Below, piece after piece: positions 1 to 11,653 of a stretch of 64,000 nucleotides of DNA; position 1 is the first letter of the stretch, and each line of letters opens with the position of its first letter. The stretch covers positions 700,420 to 764,419 of the forward strand of contig JAJVDF010000410.1 of assembly GCA_022410635.1 (NCBI GenBank). Reading direction: 5' to 3'. This DNA is from Tretioscincus oriximinensis. Taxonomy: Eukaryota; Chordata; Lepidosauria; Squamata; Gymnophthalmidae. The notes under the pieces are model-generated. The model saw only the letters and a program-made list of their open reading frames with translations, was not told where the DNA came from and did not search any database. Both the position numbers and the translations under genes were made by a program.

Positions 1-2111
1 AGGATGAACAGCAGCAGGAAGGGTGTGTCTACATTTACAGTGTGTCAAATGGAGGATCCAACATGGAGGCTGGGTCCGCCCCAGTTTGAATTCCAGCAAT
101 TGTTTTCACACACACACACACATTTTAAGGCGTAGTGCGTTTGCAGCTACGTGTGATTACATGAACTATTCAAGAAAATCAGATTTGAATTATTTCATAT
201 TTGTCCACAATTCCCTTTAGATAGGGCCTTTCTTCAATGATTTCTAAAGTTTTTATTTTTTTAATGAACAGCTTAGAGATGTGAACTCAAGCTGGATCAA
301 GCCAAATTTGAACCAAACACCTGCTTGTTGGGTTCCAGTTTGAATCAAACACTATGTGGTTCAGTTGTGTTCAAACAAAGCCATATTTTTAAAGTTTGTG
401 CAAATCTCTACTTGAATATAAGTTACAAGACACCTCAAAATATGTTAGAAACAGCATAATTTGAGGTCAAGAAAACTAAGAGTGTTCACACTTATTCATA
501 TTTATTCACTGAGATCCAAAGGCTGTCAAAATGCCTGTCAAGTAGACCACTGATAACTCTTATTAAACTCACAGTAACAAGAGGGGAAAAACCCTCTTAT
601 AACCAGTGAACATTTTCCCCAGTTTCCTCATTATTGCTATGACCTTATCTTCCAATAGCTAACAGAACATTTCATTTCCTATTTCTCTTGGGAATGGCAA
701 GCAAAGTGGTTTATGGGTAAAATGTTCTATTATACTTTTTTATATAAAAGGAACTTAAAAAGGGCAAAAAGATTTTCTGAAAGGCAGGCTAAAATCAAAT
801 GGTATGTTGCACAAAGTCAAGTGTTTGTGTGTGTGGTAGTCATGCTGTATGCATGTCCTGCACCAACTCTGCATTATGAAACATGAGGCAGTCTTATATG
901 GTTATGAAATGGTCCATTTCCCTGTATTGCATGATGTGATCTTAAGCAGGAATCATTCCCAGTCTTGGTATTTCAGGCAAATTCTTTCTACACAGGATTT
1001 AGGAACTGGTAAAAGCCAAACAAATCAATAGCTAGATAACTGAATTTCCATCAAGCTCTTATGTGGAGAAAAATAGGATGTGTCACTGTAATGAACAATA
1101 TATGATTCTCAAAAGCACAGAGACACATACGCACGCACACAAAAAAGATTTAAAAGAGAAAAAGAACTAACCATTTGACAACTGATTGGTCTGTCAATGG
1201 ATGAATGATAATTGATGGCCATCATACTTCTTCAGTTACTAAAGTTAGTTGCTGCATTACATGAATGTATATATACTGAAGGCATTTGCACAGTTCTAAT
1301 ATTTGTTGCTAGTAACAATTGTCATATTTGACATGTTCCATTTCATAAAACCATTATCTCAGCATAGTAGACATTTTTATAGCTTTCCCATATAATATAA
1401 TATTATATAATATTTGTTATTATTTTATAGAAATAATATAAAATTTCAAGCAAATTTTGGCCCTTTTCGAACACCCCTGCAAAAGGGGGACTAACCAAAA
1501 AAAGTAAACTTTAAGGTTAATCATTTAAAAGGTAAATTTTAATGTAAATCACTTATAATAAATTATTTCTTATCAGAAATGACAAAGCCAAGAACTGAGT
1601 TGGTAAAATATGGTTGCATCTCCTTTAGGCAGAAAAAGTGCTTTAAGAGGAGGCAGTTTCTGTTACTCCCTGTGGTGATCAGCTGTCTAAGGTCCTAATT
1701 AAGGATGGATTCATACTTACCTGTAAGAAGCAGTACCTGATGAGCAATCCAATTTGGATTAGTCCATTTGTTAATCTTTCTGTTCATAATTTGGAAGAGG
1801 GAATGGTCTTTCAGCATCCCTTCAGTGAACATTAGTTAGCTCTAAGGGAACTTTCTTCTGATAGTCCCAATCCTAGTAGAAATAGATGTAAGCAGCAAGT
1901 GGAAACTCTAAGAGTAGAGATTTACTGGGAAACAGTTGGGTCAGGGCTAGCTTCATTTCTCTCTGTTGATCATCCCAAACATCAACAACAGGTTCAACAG
2001 AGATTCTAGTGGCAGTATTCCATGCACTTCTGCCACGTTTCATATGATGTAAGGATCTGGTATGCAACATTCACACTTTCCAGGAAACTTGCTTTAACCT
2101 TAAACCTTAAG
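1..2111. other. Unassigned AT-rich DNA
   Basis: No gene or recognisable full element is visible. There is a short CA run near 108-122 and a very AT-rich, locally self-complementary patch near 1386-1445. Open frames here are short and have no recognisable motifs. Confidence 0.6.
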
Positions 2112-2300
2112 CCTGCTTTTGGAATGATTGGAACATAGTGAAACAATTAGCAATGTGAATGCTCTGTTTCTGCCATTAGCTTGGATTAGTCTCCAGTCTA
2201 CCAACATATGAACACAAAGGCATGTTTAAGATAAGTTTGTAAATAATTTTGGGATGATTGGAGCATGGTGAGGCAATTGGAAATGCAAATGCCTTCCACT
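2112..2300 (+). repeat. Dispersed repeat, two direct half-copies
   Basis: Two direct copies of one motif lie about 135 bp apart, at about 2116 and 2251. Both contain TTTTGG, then ATGATTGG, then a CAATT core, then an A/G-rich ATG-AATGC segment. A third copy is at 5467-5600. I do not recognise the family. The ends are approximate because the copies are diverged. Confidence 0.5.
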
Positions 2301-4284
2301 GTCACAGTGCATATTCACCCTAAAGTACTTTTACTATGGTATGGAAGAACAGCTCACATCAGCATAACTATATAATAATATATATTGTTCTAATGCTGGT
2401 AGATTTATATGAGAAAATGGCACATTTCAGTGATTCCTTAAATGTTCACAACAGTATGTTTGTAAATGATCTCCTGAACTAAAAGGAAAGAATGGGTCTT
2501 TCTATTTGGCATTCAGCTGAAGAGTAATTTTGATTTACAGTCACCTACTTTATAAGCAGTAACCCTAGTTTTCTAGTTGTTTTGAGTTACTCAACAAGAC
2601 CAATATAAAACCAACCCAAAAATGTATTACAAACAAGGTTATGTTTAACTTTTACAGGATCTACATAACAAAAGTATCTCAGCAAGAACTGCCTAAATGT
2701 GAGAGGCTTTTATAACCACTGTTTCCTTCCTTTTGTTTCTTTATTCTTTTCATATAATACAGAGTTATTCCACTGTGATAGGAACTCTACAAAAACAATT
2801 TCCATATGATTTGCTCATAATACTGTGACATTGCTTGCCTTCACATGCTTTTTTTTTAAAAAGGGACTGTTTGCCCTTCATTTCAGTCCCCATTCTATCC
2901 TATCTCCCATCCCTCCATCTCTCACGGGTTTTCGAAATATGTTTTTGCCTTTCCTGTGCATTAGAGATAATATGGTAACTTGGACCTGTGATAGTACCAT
3001 CTCTGAGGCATCTCTAAATTGCACCAGCAATATAAAGTTTTACATTTTCTTTTCAAAACTGAATTTCAGCTCATGAATGTCTGGAGTTGAAAGGTTAATT
3101 CACTAGCATGTTTCAGTGTCAGCCACTGTACACATCCATGTCCATGCATTATGCATGCACTCTTACATAAGTCGATGTTACAACCCAACAAATTATGCAG
3201 TTCTGAAGCTTGTGTTTTACAATGTGGTGTCACATTCGATGTGCAAATATTGCAAAACATCATTACAGGATATGACACCCAATAGGAAGTTGAAAGCTAC
3301 AGATATTCATATATACATCCACACAAATATTTATTCCTTTTTATATAGTAATGCTAGCTTTCATAACATTTCATCATCCCAAAATGTGGCATTAGCAAGT
3401 GTGCATCTTCACAGAGGTCTGGAAATATTATCATCTGTTTGCTTATACTTGTATGAATTCTTGGGAGAATAGAATGTGTTTACTTTGTGGCAGCTGTTAA
3501 TGCTGAAGGGTTAGGAGAAAAAGTTTCTAATGATATGTTCTTATTTATGTGTAGATTGAAAGCAATTGCTTTAGTAAATTTCCTTTTAATGCTTTTAAAA
3601 TTCACTGGATTTGCTATAGAATTCTCTGCTTCATATGTTATATATCTCTGTGTGTTTTGATAGAGAAAGGAGAGATATGGAGGGGCTGAGAGATAAACTC
3701 CCCCCCCCTTTCATGGCAAAGTGTTTTTTTTTCTTTCTTTCTTAAATCTTTAAAATGTGTAATTGTCTGAGTGCCACATTTTTGCACATTGTGCCACTTT
3801 GTTTTATAATAATTTATAAAGTATTTGCATGGTTTCCTATTATTCAGAATTTTTTAAAAAATGGAATAATGATATAAATATTAGAAGTCATGTCTTGGAA
3901 TTGAACCAGTACTCTTTATACTTTTATGGATAAATTAAATTATCTTGTTATCTGTACAGTTGATTCTCTATTTATTTATGCGCTGCCTTTCCACGTTATA
4001 CATAAGCATTCTACAATAACTGTGTGACAATTTCAGTTTTAAACAGCATCTAAAATAAATTGAAGGGAAAAAAAGGAGGAAAAGGCAACTTATACACTAA
4101 TAAAAAATACAAAATACAAATAAAACAAGCAGTACCCAATGTCACAATCCAATGCTTTTGACCCTTTTTTAAAAACCTCCATTCTATTGTGAACATTAGA
4201 AAGATCTCTAGTGAGCAACAAGATTTGGATATCAAGGTTTGATTGTTGCCCAAGGTTCCTGGAATGATTCAATTCATTGAAGAC
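2301..4284. other. Unassigned AT-rich DNA
   Basis: No gene is seen. Around 3970-4130 the sequence resembles an old LINE or SINE 3' tail (a TTTATTTATG-CTGCCTTTCC type motif), but it is too degraded to place. A C8 run lies at about 3702-3709 and a T8 run at about 3724-3731. Confidence 0.55.
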
Positions 4285-5068
4285 TCAGGTGCATAAGATC
4301 ATAAGAAGAGCTATGCTGAACTGAACCAAACCTATCCAGATCAACGTTTGCCTCACACAATGATCCATCAGTTGCTGCTAGGCATTTCAAACAAACAAGG
4401 CAAAACCTTCATCTCTTTTTGACTTCCGGCAGAAGGAATCCAGAGGAAATCTATCTGTCACTCCAACTTGAAGACAGTACCTAGACACCAATACTAGTAG
4501 CGATTGATATACTTCTCTCCATGAACTTTTTGAATTCTGTCTTAAATCTAGCCAGGCAATTATCACCACCTCATCTGAAAGTGAAATCCATAGGTTGAAA
4601 GGAAAAAAAAACATTACTAGATAGGCATGGACAGCTCAGTTGCTAAGGAATCCGTCTCTCAGCTGGGATATTGGGTTTCGAAGCCCTGTGTCGGACGTGG
4701 GGAGGGGTAGGCACCTTCCACTAGCCTGTAGCTCTAGCCAACCCAGCTATTTGAAAGCATGAACTGCAAGAAATTGCAAGTGACTGCAAATAGATACATG
4801 AGAACCACCAGAGCATGGTAGGGAAGATAGAATGTCAGCCTTCAGGCAAAATACCCTTGTAAGCCGCTTTGAGTCCCTTTGAAAGGTGAGAAAAGCGGGG
4901 TATAAGAACCCAGATCTTCTTCTTCTTCTCCTTGTCTATCCTAAATCTCCTGACTTTCAGCTTCAACAAGTACCTCCTGATTCTAGTATTATGTGATAGG
5001 AGATATATCTTTTTTCTCTATTCAGTATGTTCACCCCATGTACGATTTTATACACTTAAATCAATCAG
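4285..5068 (-). mobile_element. CR1 LINE 3' portion, antisense, split by a SINE
   Basis: Read on the minus strand this ends with the CR1 signature 'agcatagctcttcttatgatcttatg' in degraded form (at 4289-4315, reading CATAAGATCATAAGAAGAG on the plus strand). Moving right come the usual upstream parts: a GTGAAATCCATAGG segment (4581-4594), then after the SINE a CTTGTCTATCCTAAATCTCC segment (4931-4950), a TTCTAGTATTATG segment (4981-4993) and an ATTTTATAC segment (5045-5053). That order matches a CR1 3' region in reverse. A SINE occupies 4624-4934, so the CR1 is older. No coding capacity remains. Confidence 0.8.
4624..4934 (+). mobile_element. tRNA-derived SINE, full length
   Basis: The head has a tRNA-like A box (ACAGCTCAGTTGCTAAGG, 4631-4648) and a B-box-like GGGTTTCGAAGCCC (4673-4686). 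The body has ACTAGCCTGTAGCTCTAGCC, then a lysine-rich-looking AAGAAATTGCAA segment. The 3' domain reads GTAAGCCGCTTTGAGTCCC and ends with GGGGTATAAGAACC plus a CTT-type tail. Homologous copies are at 31692, 43391, 53524 and, truncated, 23938. It sits inside an antisense CR1. The 3' domain resembles L2-type LINE ends in this window, suggesting LINE-assisted mobilisation (inference). Confidence 0.85.
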
Positions 5069-6555
5069 AAGGAGAAACACAGCAAGACAAGAATGTGGTT
5101 TAACCTTATTAAAGTCTAGAAAATTATTTGTGTATTATTTCTTTGGGCTTTTTCAGCTGACTTGTACGAAATGGTCTCTGAGACCCATTCTTACCCACTG
5201 GCTTAGAGAACTGAGTCCTATAACTTGTCTTTTTCATTCTCCCGTAGACAGATTAACATTTCTGTTCCTAGTCTAGGAACATGAAATGCAAAGCTGTTCT
5301 GTGTTCTATGGCTAGCTTGCCTTTCCCCCTGCAGTTGGGTGAAATAAATATGTCACATGAAATGTAGAATATAGAAAAGCTAAAATAAAGCATTTTTATT
5401 TTTGGCTGGAATGTTTCCACAACACACGAATAATGACTGTGTTCTGATCAAAAACATTTAACACAGGTTTAAGGTAAGTTAAGAATATTTTGGAGTGATT
5501 GGGGGGAAAAGAAGCAATTAGCAATGTGAATGCTCTTTTGCTACTAATTGCTTGGCTTATTCACCAGTCAAAGTACAAAAAGGCCTTTAGACTTAGACCA
5601 TAATCTATTTGATCAAGATAGAAGTCCCTGATAATAAATTTCAACTAACAGGTTTAAAGTACTTGACAATTGTTCAGCATTAACTACTTAGTGTAGTATA
5701 TCATCCAATTACTGCATAGAAAACTTATTTTAAATGATGTCATGGCTCATGTAATTTTGCATCCTATTAATCCTACTTTGTTCTTCTCTCTTAAACAAAG
5801 ATAGCTTTCATGTTAAATAGGATTTCTAATATATGGACACCATTGATCGCTTTAGACTAATTCCGAATTCAGATGTTGTCTAACTGCAGAACAGCAATTT
5901 AGAGCATTAGTTAATTTTAATTAAAATGAAAGTACTTCACTTATTAAATATAATTATTCTTTAAACTAAAGTATAAAGATTGGTGGATTCATTAATAGTC
6001 AGTGTTCTTACATTGGCTACTGTGTTAAAAGAATCACTTAAATTTAGTTTCGTAGTGTCTATTCCCATGAGAAATATGCATCATAAAGCATAATAAATCC
6101 TCCTCCCACTCCTCCTCTTTGGTCATCATTTATTTTGATATTCACAGAGTGAGGTAATAAATTCTTGTGGAAAAAATGTGTAATATATTGCATCTATAAA
6201 CTGTTTATTATTCTGAACTGTCCACATTAATATGGAGTAATACACTTTGATTGGCTCATTTTCCACTATAGTGCGCCATCCCTTTCCATTCATGTTTTGT
6301 TGTAAACTAGATCCAGGAATTGCTGAATGAGTCACTCTAGGAAAAAAAACCTTATCAACCTACCCTTTAGGAGTCTGAAATAAGGCAATGCCTCAAAAAG
6401 ATTTCCAGGATCCCCAGTTGTGAGATGACAATTAACTAGTTGCCAATGTCTCTTCTTCGGTAGGCTACTAATTCATCTTTACTTATGCTTATAGGAAACT
6501 TAATATGTATAGCTTGATTTCAGTTTGGTTTCATATTGCACCCAAAACTGTTTTG
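5069..6555. other. Unassigned DNA
   Basis: Apart from the dispersed repeat at 5467-5600, nothing recognisable is seen. There is no coding frame with a known motif. Confidence 0.55.
5467..5600 (+). repeat. Third copy of the 2112-2300 repeat
   Basis: It shares the GTTTAAG-TAAGTT, TTTTGGAGTGATTGG and CAATTAGCAATGTGAATGCTC blocks with the 2.1-2.3 kb copies. It also contains a perfect 10-bp inverted repeat, AAGCAATTAG (5512-5521) and CTAATTGCTT (about 5544-5553). Confidence 0.5.
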
Positions 6556-6821
6556 CAAAGGGGCCAGTAGCACTTTGAGACTAACAGGAAAAAAGTGGGT
6601 GGCATAAACTTTCATAGACACGTTTACTTTTTGAGATGCTGAGGGACTAATGTCAGGGTCAGGTATTTATAGAAAACTGTGTATGGGAGATGACAAAGCA
6701 TATGCAAGTGTAATGGGGTATGAAGTCCAGGTTTAGAAAAACAGTTAAATATCAGAAACCAATCCTCTCATGTGAAAAAGTCCCTAGTTCAACAAGAGGC
6801 AATATCTGATAGTAAATCATT
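6556..6821 (+). repeat. Foldback-family fragment, left of L1
   Basis: This belongs to the family seen intact at 35096-35536: it shares the motifs GTAGCACTTTGAGACTAAC, AAAGTGGGTGGCATAA and CTGAGGGACTAATGTCAGGG. Bases 6577-6821 are repeated at 8737-8981 with no indels and 11 mismatches by my count. It stops exactly where the L1 A-rich end begins. Confidence 0.8.
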
Positions 6822-6913
6822 TTTTTTAAATAGATTTTTTATTGATTTTCACAAAACAAAGCAAAAAACACATAAAACAATAACATAGACAAATACACAA
6901 TACATACCATTTC

Positions 6914-7895
6914 CTTACCCACCCACCCCTTTGAGAGAGAAAAAAACATTGAAACCACTCAGTTTATACAAACAGCCTTTGGTCTAGAAGCATATCGATT
7001 GTGTATGAGAGTATAGCAGAGTTATTATTCCCAACACCAAAAGTTATCAATTTACGCCAATTTGATTCCCAGCTTGTTCTTGGGTAATAACCTATTATTC
7101 TCAGTCTCCTTTCTCTTATAGCGTCAAAGAGGATGAATTCAGCCAAATATTCGTACCATAATTTTACTGTCCATATACTCTTGTCTTTCCATCCTCTCGC
7201 TATTGCTATCTGGAAGGTCCATACTGCCTGTTCTGTAATAAAACCGTCTTGTTTCAATGCGGGCAATTGTTCTATGTTACACATTATATTAAGATTCTTC
7301 GATCTAGGAATTTGCACCCCCAATATCCGTCTTAGCTCCGCAACTACTAAATTCCAAAAATTGATTACTTCATTACACTCAAAAATCATGTGTATGAAGG
7401 AGCNCTTACCCACCCACCCCTTTGAGAGAGAAAAAAACATTGAAACCACTCAGTTTATACAAACAGCCTTTGGTCTAGAAGCATATCGATTGTGTATGAG
7501 AGTATAGCAGAGTTANTNTTCCCAACACCAAAAGTTATCAATTTACGCCAATTTGATTCCCAGCTTGTTCTTGGGTAATAACCTATTATTCTCAGTCTCC
7601 TTTCTCTTATAGCGTCAAAGAGGATGAATTCAGCCAAATATTCGTACCATAATTTTACTGTCCATATACTCTTGTCTTTCCATCCTCTCGCTATTGCTAT
7701 CTGGAAGGTCCATACTGCCTGTTCTGTAATAAAACCGTCTTGTTTCAATGCGGGCAATTGTTCTATGTTACACATTATATTAAGATTCTTCGATCTAGGA
7801 ATTTGCACCCCCAATATCCGTCTTAGCTCCGCAACTACTAAATTCCAAAAATTGATTACTTCATTACACTCAAAAATCATGTGTATGAAGGAGCC
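6914..7895 (-). repeat. 491-bp tandem duplication inside L1, probable assembly artefact
   Basis: Bases 6914-7404 and 7405-7895 are essentially identical. The junction carries an N at 7404, and further single Ns are at 7516 and 7518. Near-identity, isolated Ns and the nearby gap suggest overlapping contig ends that were not merged, rather than a biological duplication. Confidence 0.85.
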
Positions 7896-8494
7896 TTGTA
7901 CTTGGCATCCATGCCAACAAAGAGATGACACCCCTGCCATATGTGATATTTGAGCTGGTGTTCGATACACCTTGTTAGTATTTTCATTTGCAACTTTTTA
8001 ATTTTGTTGTTTTTAATCGAGCCAATCTTTCGGATCCATTGTGTCCATTCTTGGTCGGATATTTGCATATCCGGTGCCCATTTCTCTTTAATATAGAATT
8101 CATTTTGATAATACATAGAAGTAAGTATTTCATATAGCCTTCCAATGACCCGATTATTATTTTTAATTTTTGTTTCGATCATTAATTCAAAAGGTGATTT
8201 TTCTCATCTCATTGTCTCCTTAATTACTGTTGAATTAATGAAAGCATGTAGTGACATCTCAGCCATCCAATTATGCGGGTTTGGGTTGATGTACCTTATC
8301 TGCTGAATTGTTAATGGGTTTCCATTTGAGTCATACCAATCTTGTAATCTCGGCCGTTCAAATTGGCTTATATACTGTCCCATTCTGGTATCCCCATTCT
8401 TATTAATTATCTTTGAAGATGAGACCTGATAAAAGGAATCCACAAGTTTGTTGGCATATTTTTTCCACAGGGTCCATACCTGTAGAAAGGGGGG

Positions 8495-8579
8495 NNNNNN
8501 NNNNNNNNNNNNNNNNNNNNNNNNNNNNNNNNNNNNNNNNNNNNNNNNNNNNNNNNNNNNNNNNNNNNNNNNNNNNNNN
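8495..8579. other. Assembly gap, 85 N
   Basis: An unbroken run of N bases interrupts the L1 ORF2 remnant. Flanks on both sides are L1 sequence. Confidence 0.98.
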
Positions 8580-8736
8580 TTTTTAATGTGGTCTTCCCAA
8601 CCCTGTATCATTCTAGAGGGTATATTTGCTGGGACATTTTGAAACAAAAAGAGAAACCTGGGCAAAATCATCATTTTAATCGCCCTTAGCTTTGTTAGGA
8701 GAGACCATATCCTATGGGGCCAACAGGACATCATTA

Positions 8737-8981
8737 GAGATTAACAGGAGAAAAGTGGGTGGCATAAGCTTTCGTAGACACGTTTACTTCTTCAGATGTT
8801 GAGGGACTAATGTCAGGGTCAGGTATTTATAGAAAACTGTGTATGGGAGATGACAAAGCATATGCAAGTGTAATGGGTTATGAAGTCCAGGTTTAGAAAA
8901 ACAGGTAAATATCAGAAACTAATCCTCTCATGTGAAAAAGTCCCTAGTTCAACAAGAGGCAATGTCTGATAGTAAATCATT
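8737..8981 (+). repeat. 245-bp direct repeat, right of L1
   Basis: This is the right-hand partner of 6577-6821 at a constant offset of 2160 bp. The element sequence continues past 8981 into CAAATACTTAACAGG, whereas the left copy is cut by the L1 tail at the same base. That fits a very long target-site duplication (inference). Confidence 0.8.
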
Positions 8982-9308
8982 CAAATACTTAACAGGTGTC
9001 ATAAAAATGTATAATTGGCCAGGGAACCATTATCTTTGTTGATGGCCTAGAACTTATGAACGTATTCAAATTCTGCTGCTTCTCTTTCAAATCTTCTGAA
9101 CTGTTTTGATCATTCTGTGGAAAGATTATCTCAGATACTAAGATATGCCTAGTTAGGGATTGAGGGACAAAACACCTACATCCCAGTTGTCTTCTGGGTA
9201 CACAGAACTTCTGAGGTTCCTTGAGTGTCAGTAAGTGTCATTGAAGGCACTTTTGCTATAAATTGAGAAAAATGAATCTAGGGTCACTGGCTGATTACAT
9301 TTTTCAAG

Positions 9309-9309
<1 letters not shown>

Positions 9310-9353
<44 letters not shown>
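9310..9353. repeat. (TA)n microsatellite
   Basis: About 22 uninterrupted TA units, which can extrude as a cruciform and are likely length-polymorphic. Confidence 0.95.
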
Positions 9354-9358
<5 letters not shown>

Positions 9359-9633
9359 CACCCCAAATGATCAAATTATGGGATCATTTTTAGCAGATTG
9401 AAAAATATACCTGCTCTTATCTTGAGAAGGAACTTTCTCAAGATAGATCATTCATTCTAAAGAGTGGGGGAGTTGCGTAGCTTGCAAGATTAGAGCAGGT
9501 TGCTGGAGTCTTCTTCTATTGTGGGCTTACAATCATATTCATTAGGAAAAACTCTCTGCTACAACTTTCCTACTTGTGATCAATGATAATGGCCTTGGTT
9601 ACATTTTGTGAAATGTAAGAATATTTGAGAAGA

Positions 9634-9701
9634 ACTATAATAATATTAGTAGCAAAAGCAGCAGTATCAAGAGCTAATTCACAAAAAAATGTGTGGCTTT
9701 T
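9634..9701 (+). repeat. 68-bp dispersed duplicate, copy 1
   Basis: The segment ACTATAATAATATTAGTAGC onward through AATGTGTGGCTTTT recurs at 11586-11653 with about 2-3 mismatches. No family is recognised. Confidence 0.75.
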
Positions 9702-11481
9702 ACAAGGAAAGTTAACTTTTCAGAGACAAAGAAATCCATTCTTACTTTTGCAAATATGTTCAGGGCTGTAACAAAAATAGATATAGACTCTTTGTGATGG
9801 CTTAATGGAGGCAGGTTTTTTCCTCACTAGCAATCTTTTCTGTGCAAACCCCTTCCTCTGTACTTCACCTTGTATATTTTCATGAGGAGGTAATTTATAA
9901 GGTGGAGACAGGAAAAATGCTGAAGGAAATAGCATTTTGAACAGTTCAAAGAAATCATATTACTGTTCAGTCCTAATGGAATTCTGAAGATGTCACAGAG
10001 GTGAAAGAAACTGTCCACTTTAGATAAGCTATGGGATTCTTTTTTCAAGGGGCATGTTTAGGAACTCTAAATAAATTGAACTGCTCCTGTCAAAAAGCAA
10101 CATCATTTTTCCAAAGGATGACAAGATATTCTTAACTGCATTGTATAAGGTTCTCAGAGTTATACATGTATGCATATAATGTACAAAATAAAGTGTTTAT
10201 GTGTATATACAAAATGGTTAAAAAATATAAACTATCTTGCTTCTCATATGAAACATTTATTTATCATAAATTAAAGACTCAATGGGATCACCATAAAAAT
10301 ACAGAAATAGTTTTTTAAAATGTTTTTGTTAATAACCACAAATTCATGCACATGTACAGAATACTCTTGAATTTTTTCCATCTTTCTGGTTTGCTGACTA
10401 TTCTGTGGTTTTTTGAGACTGTGGTCACCACCCTATCTGGCCGCAAACCAGAGAACTGTGCTATGCTTGTGCCGTCTTGGCAGTGATCTAGAGAGCTATA
10501 TCACGGACTTGTGAAATGACCACTTATCTGAAAGCCAGTCAGTCATTCTTCTGCTGATTCATCATCACACCATATCCAAAAAATGGTGACTACTGTCTTT
10601 ATCTCAGCTGTGTGGCCTTATGCTACTGCTTCAACCACACTTCATTGGATTTCACTGGCTGGCCTGTGCTCAGAGGCACTCCAGCTCACTCAGTAAAACC
10701 CCAAAACATGAGGGTGAATGGACAATGGCCCTTTGATTTATGTAGAGATTACAGAACTGACAAGAGGGAAACAATAACAATAATGAAACACAAAGCTTAA
10801 TTATATTATAAGAAGTGCAAACTCCCATGTTTAAAATATTTGCCAAATGGAATATAAAGAAACCTAAAAAAAAGTCTTTAAGAAGTGAAAGTGTTGTGTC
10901 ACATCATGACCTAATGCCTTATTATACCATGAGTGAAATAATTTTAGAAGAAGAATTTTAGAAGGAAATTCCAGTATCAAAACCAACTCAAATGAATTCA
11001 CGTATCTCACCTATTTCATCTATGATTGTCTAAAGCTGATGAGTCACTTCTCTCCTAATCACCAAGCCCAGGAAAAAGCTACTGACTACACATCTAGTCA
11101 TAGTAGACATTGTGTCACAGAGCAGGTTAATACCGGTCAGGGTATGAGTGAAGTAAAGTATTACTTTGTTATCATGTAGAAACTTAAACTGAATATATTA
11201 TCATGATATGCTCTTGGTTGAAAGAACATCCACATATTATATCACAAATGCGTAAATTAATTGTTGTGAAAAGTACAATGGGAGAAAGGATGGGTGTTAT
11301 TTTACATGTTATGCATTCCTGACTCCCTCTTTCCCCCCTGATCTTTGATGAAAATTTCAAAGAAAGAAAGAAAGAAAGCATGCACCGGCCCTGAGAGATA
11401 CAGAAAGATGTAGTTCTTGATATATTTATAACTTCAGTTATTGAACTACTGACATGAAAATTGCTGCAACAAACATTTAAA

Positions 11482-11567
11482 TATATACTGCTCAAAACAA
11501 TTAAGGGAACACTTAGTGTTACACTGTTATGTTAAAGTGTTCCCTTAATAGTTTTGAGCAGTATATA
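11482..11567. mobile_element. 86-bp palindromic MITE, Tc1/mariner-like
   Basis: The left arm TATATACTGCTCAAAAC, then AATTAAGGGAACACTT, is mirrored by the right arm AAGTGTTCCCTTAATAG, then TTTTGAGCAGTATATA. Arms are about 35 bp with one or two mismatches around a short loop. TA dinucleotides at both ends fit the TA target of Tc1/mariner elements. Superfamily is inferred from the TA flanks alone. Confidence 0.75.
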
Positions 11568-11585
11568 CAGTATATGCTTAATAGT

Positions 11586-11653
11586 ACTATAATAATATTA
11601 GTAGCAAAAGCAGCACTATCAAGAGCTAATTCAGAAAAAAATGTGTGGCTTTA
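11586..11653 (+). repeat. 68-bp dispersed duplicate, copy 2
   Basis: Direct copy of 9634-9701, starting 18 bp after the palindromic MITE. Confidence 0.75.

Larger units (their letters stand above)
6822..8736 (-). mobile_element. L1 LINE, 5'-truncated, antisense
   Basis: The minus strand encodes the end of an L1 ORF2. A segment at 8204-8734 reads WPHRIWSLLTKLRAIKMMIL then PRFLFLFQNVP, the L1 RT/thumb region. A second at 7455-7970 carries MYRTPAQISHM, then CWHGC and GSFIHMIFECNEVINFW, the L1 C-terminal cysteine/histidine motif. The 3' end lies at the left, with a T-rich start (6822-6840) equal to a short A-rich tail. The frame is broken by the gap (8495-8579) and by a shift near 8190. The central part is doubled by a 491-bp tandem duplication. 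A second L1 of the same type lies at about 15000-16238. Confidence 0.85.
8982..11481. other. Unassigned DNA
   Basis: No gene is visible. Contents are the TA microsatellite at 9310-9353, one copy of a 68-bp dispersed duplicate (9634-9701) and a GAAA/AAAG run near 11353-11380. Confidence 0.55.

Noticed and set aside
3116..3472. 118-codon frame
   Set aside because: No motif, low-complexity composition, and an overlapping frame of similar size on the other strand. Consistent with chance.
4624..4690. Functional tRNA gene suggested by A and B boxes
   Set aside because: The sequence continues into a SINE body and tail, the B box carries an extra base, no cloverleaf acceptor stem is apparent, and homologous copies occur elsewhere in the window.
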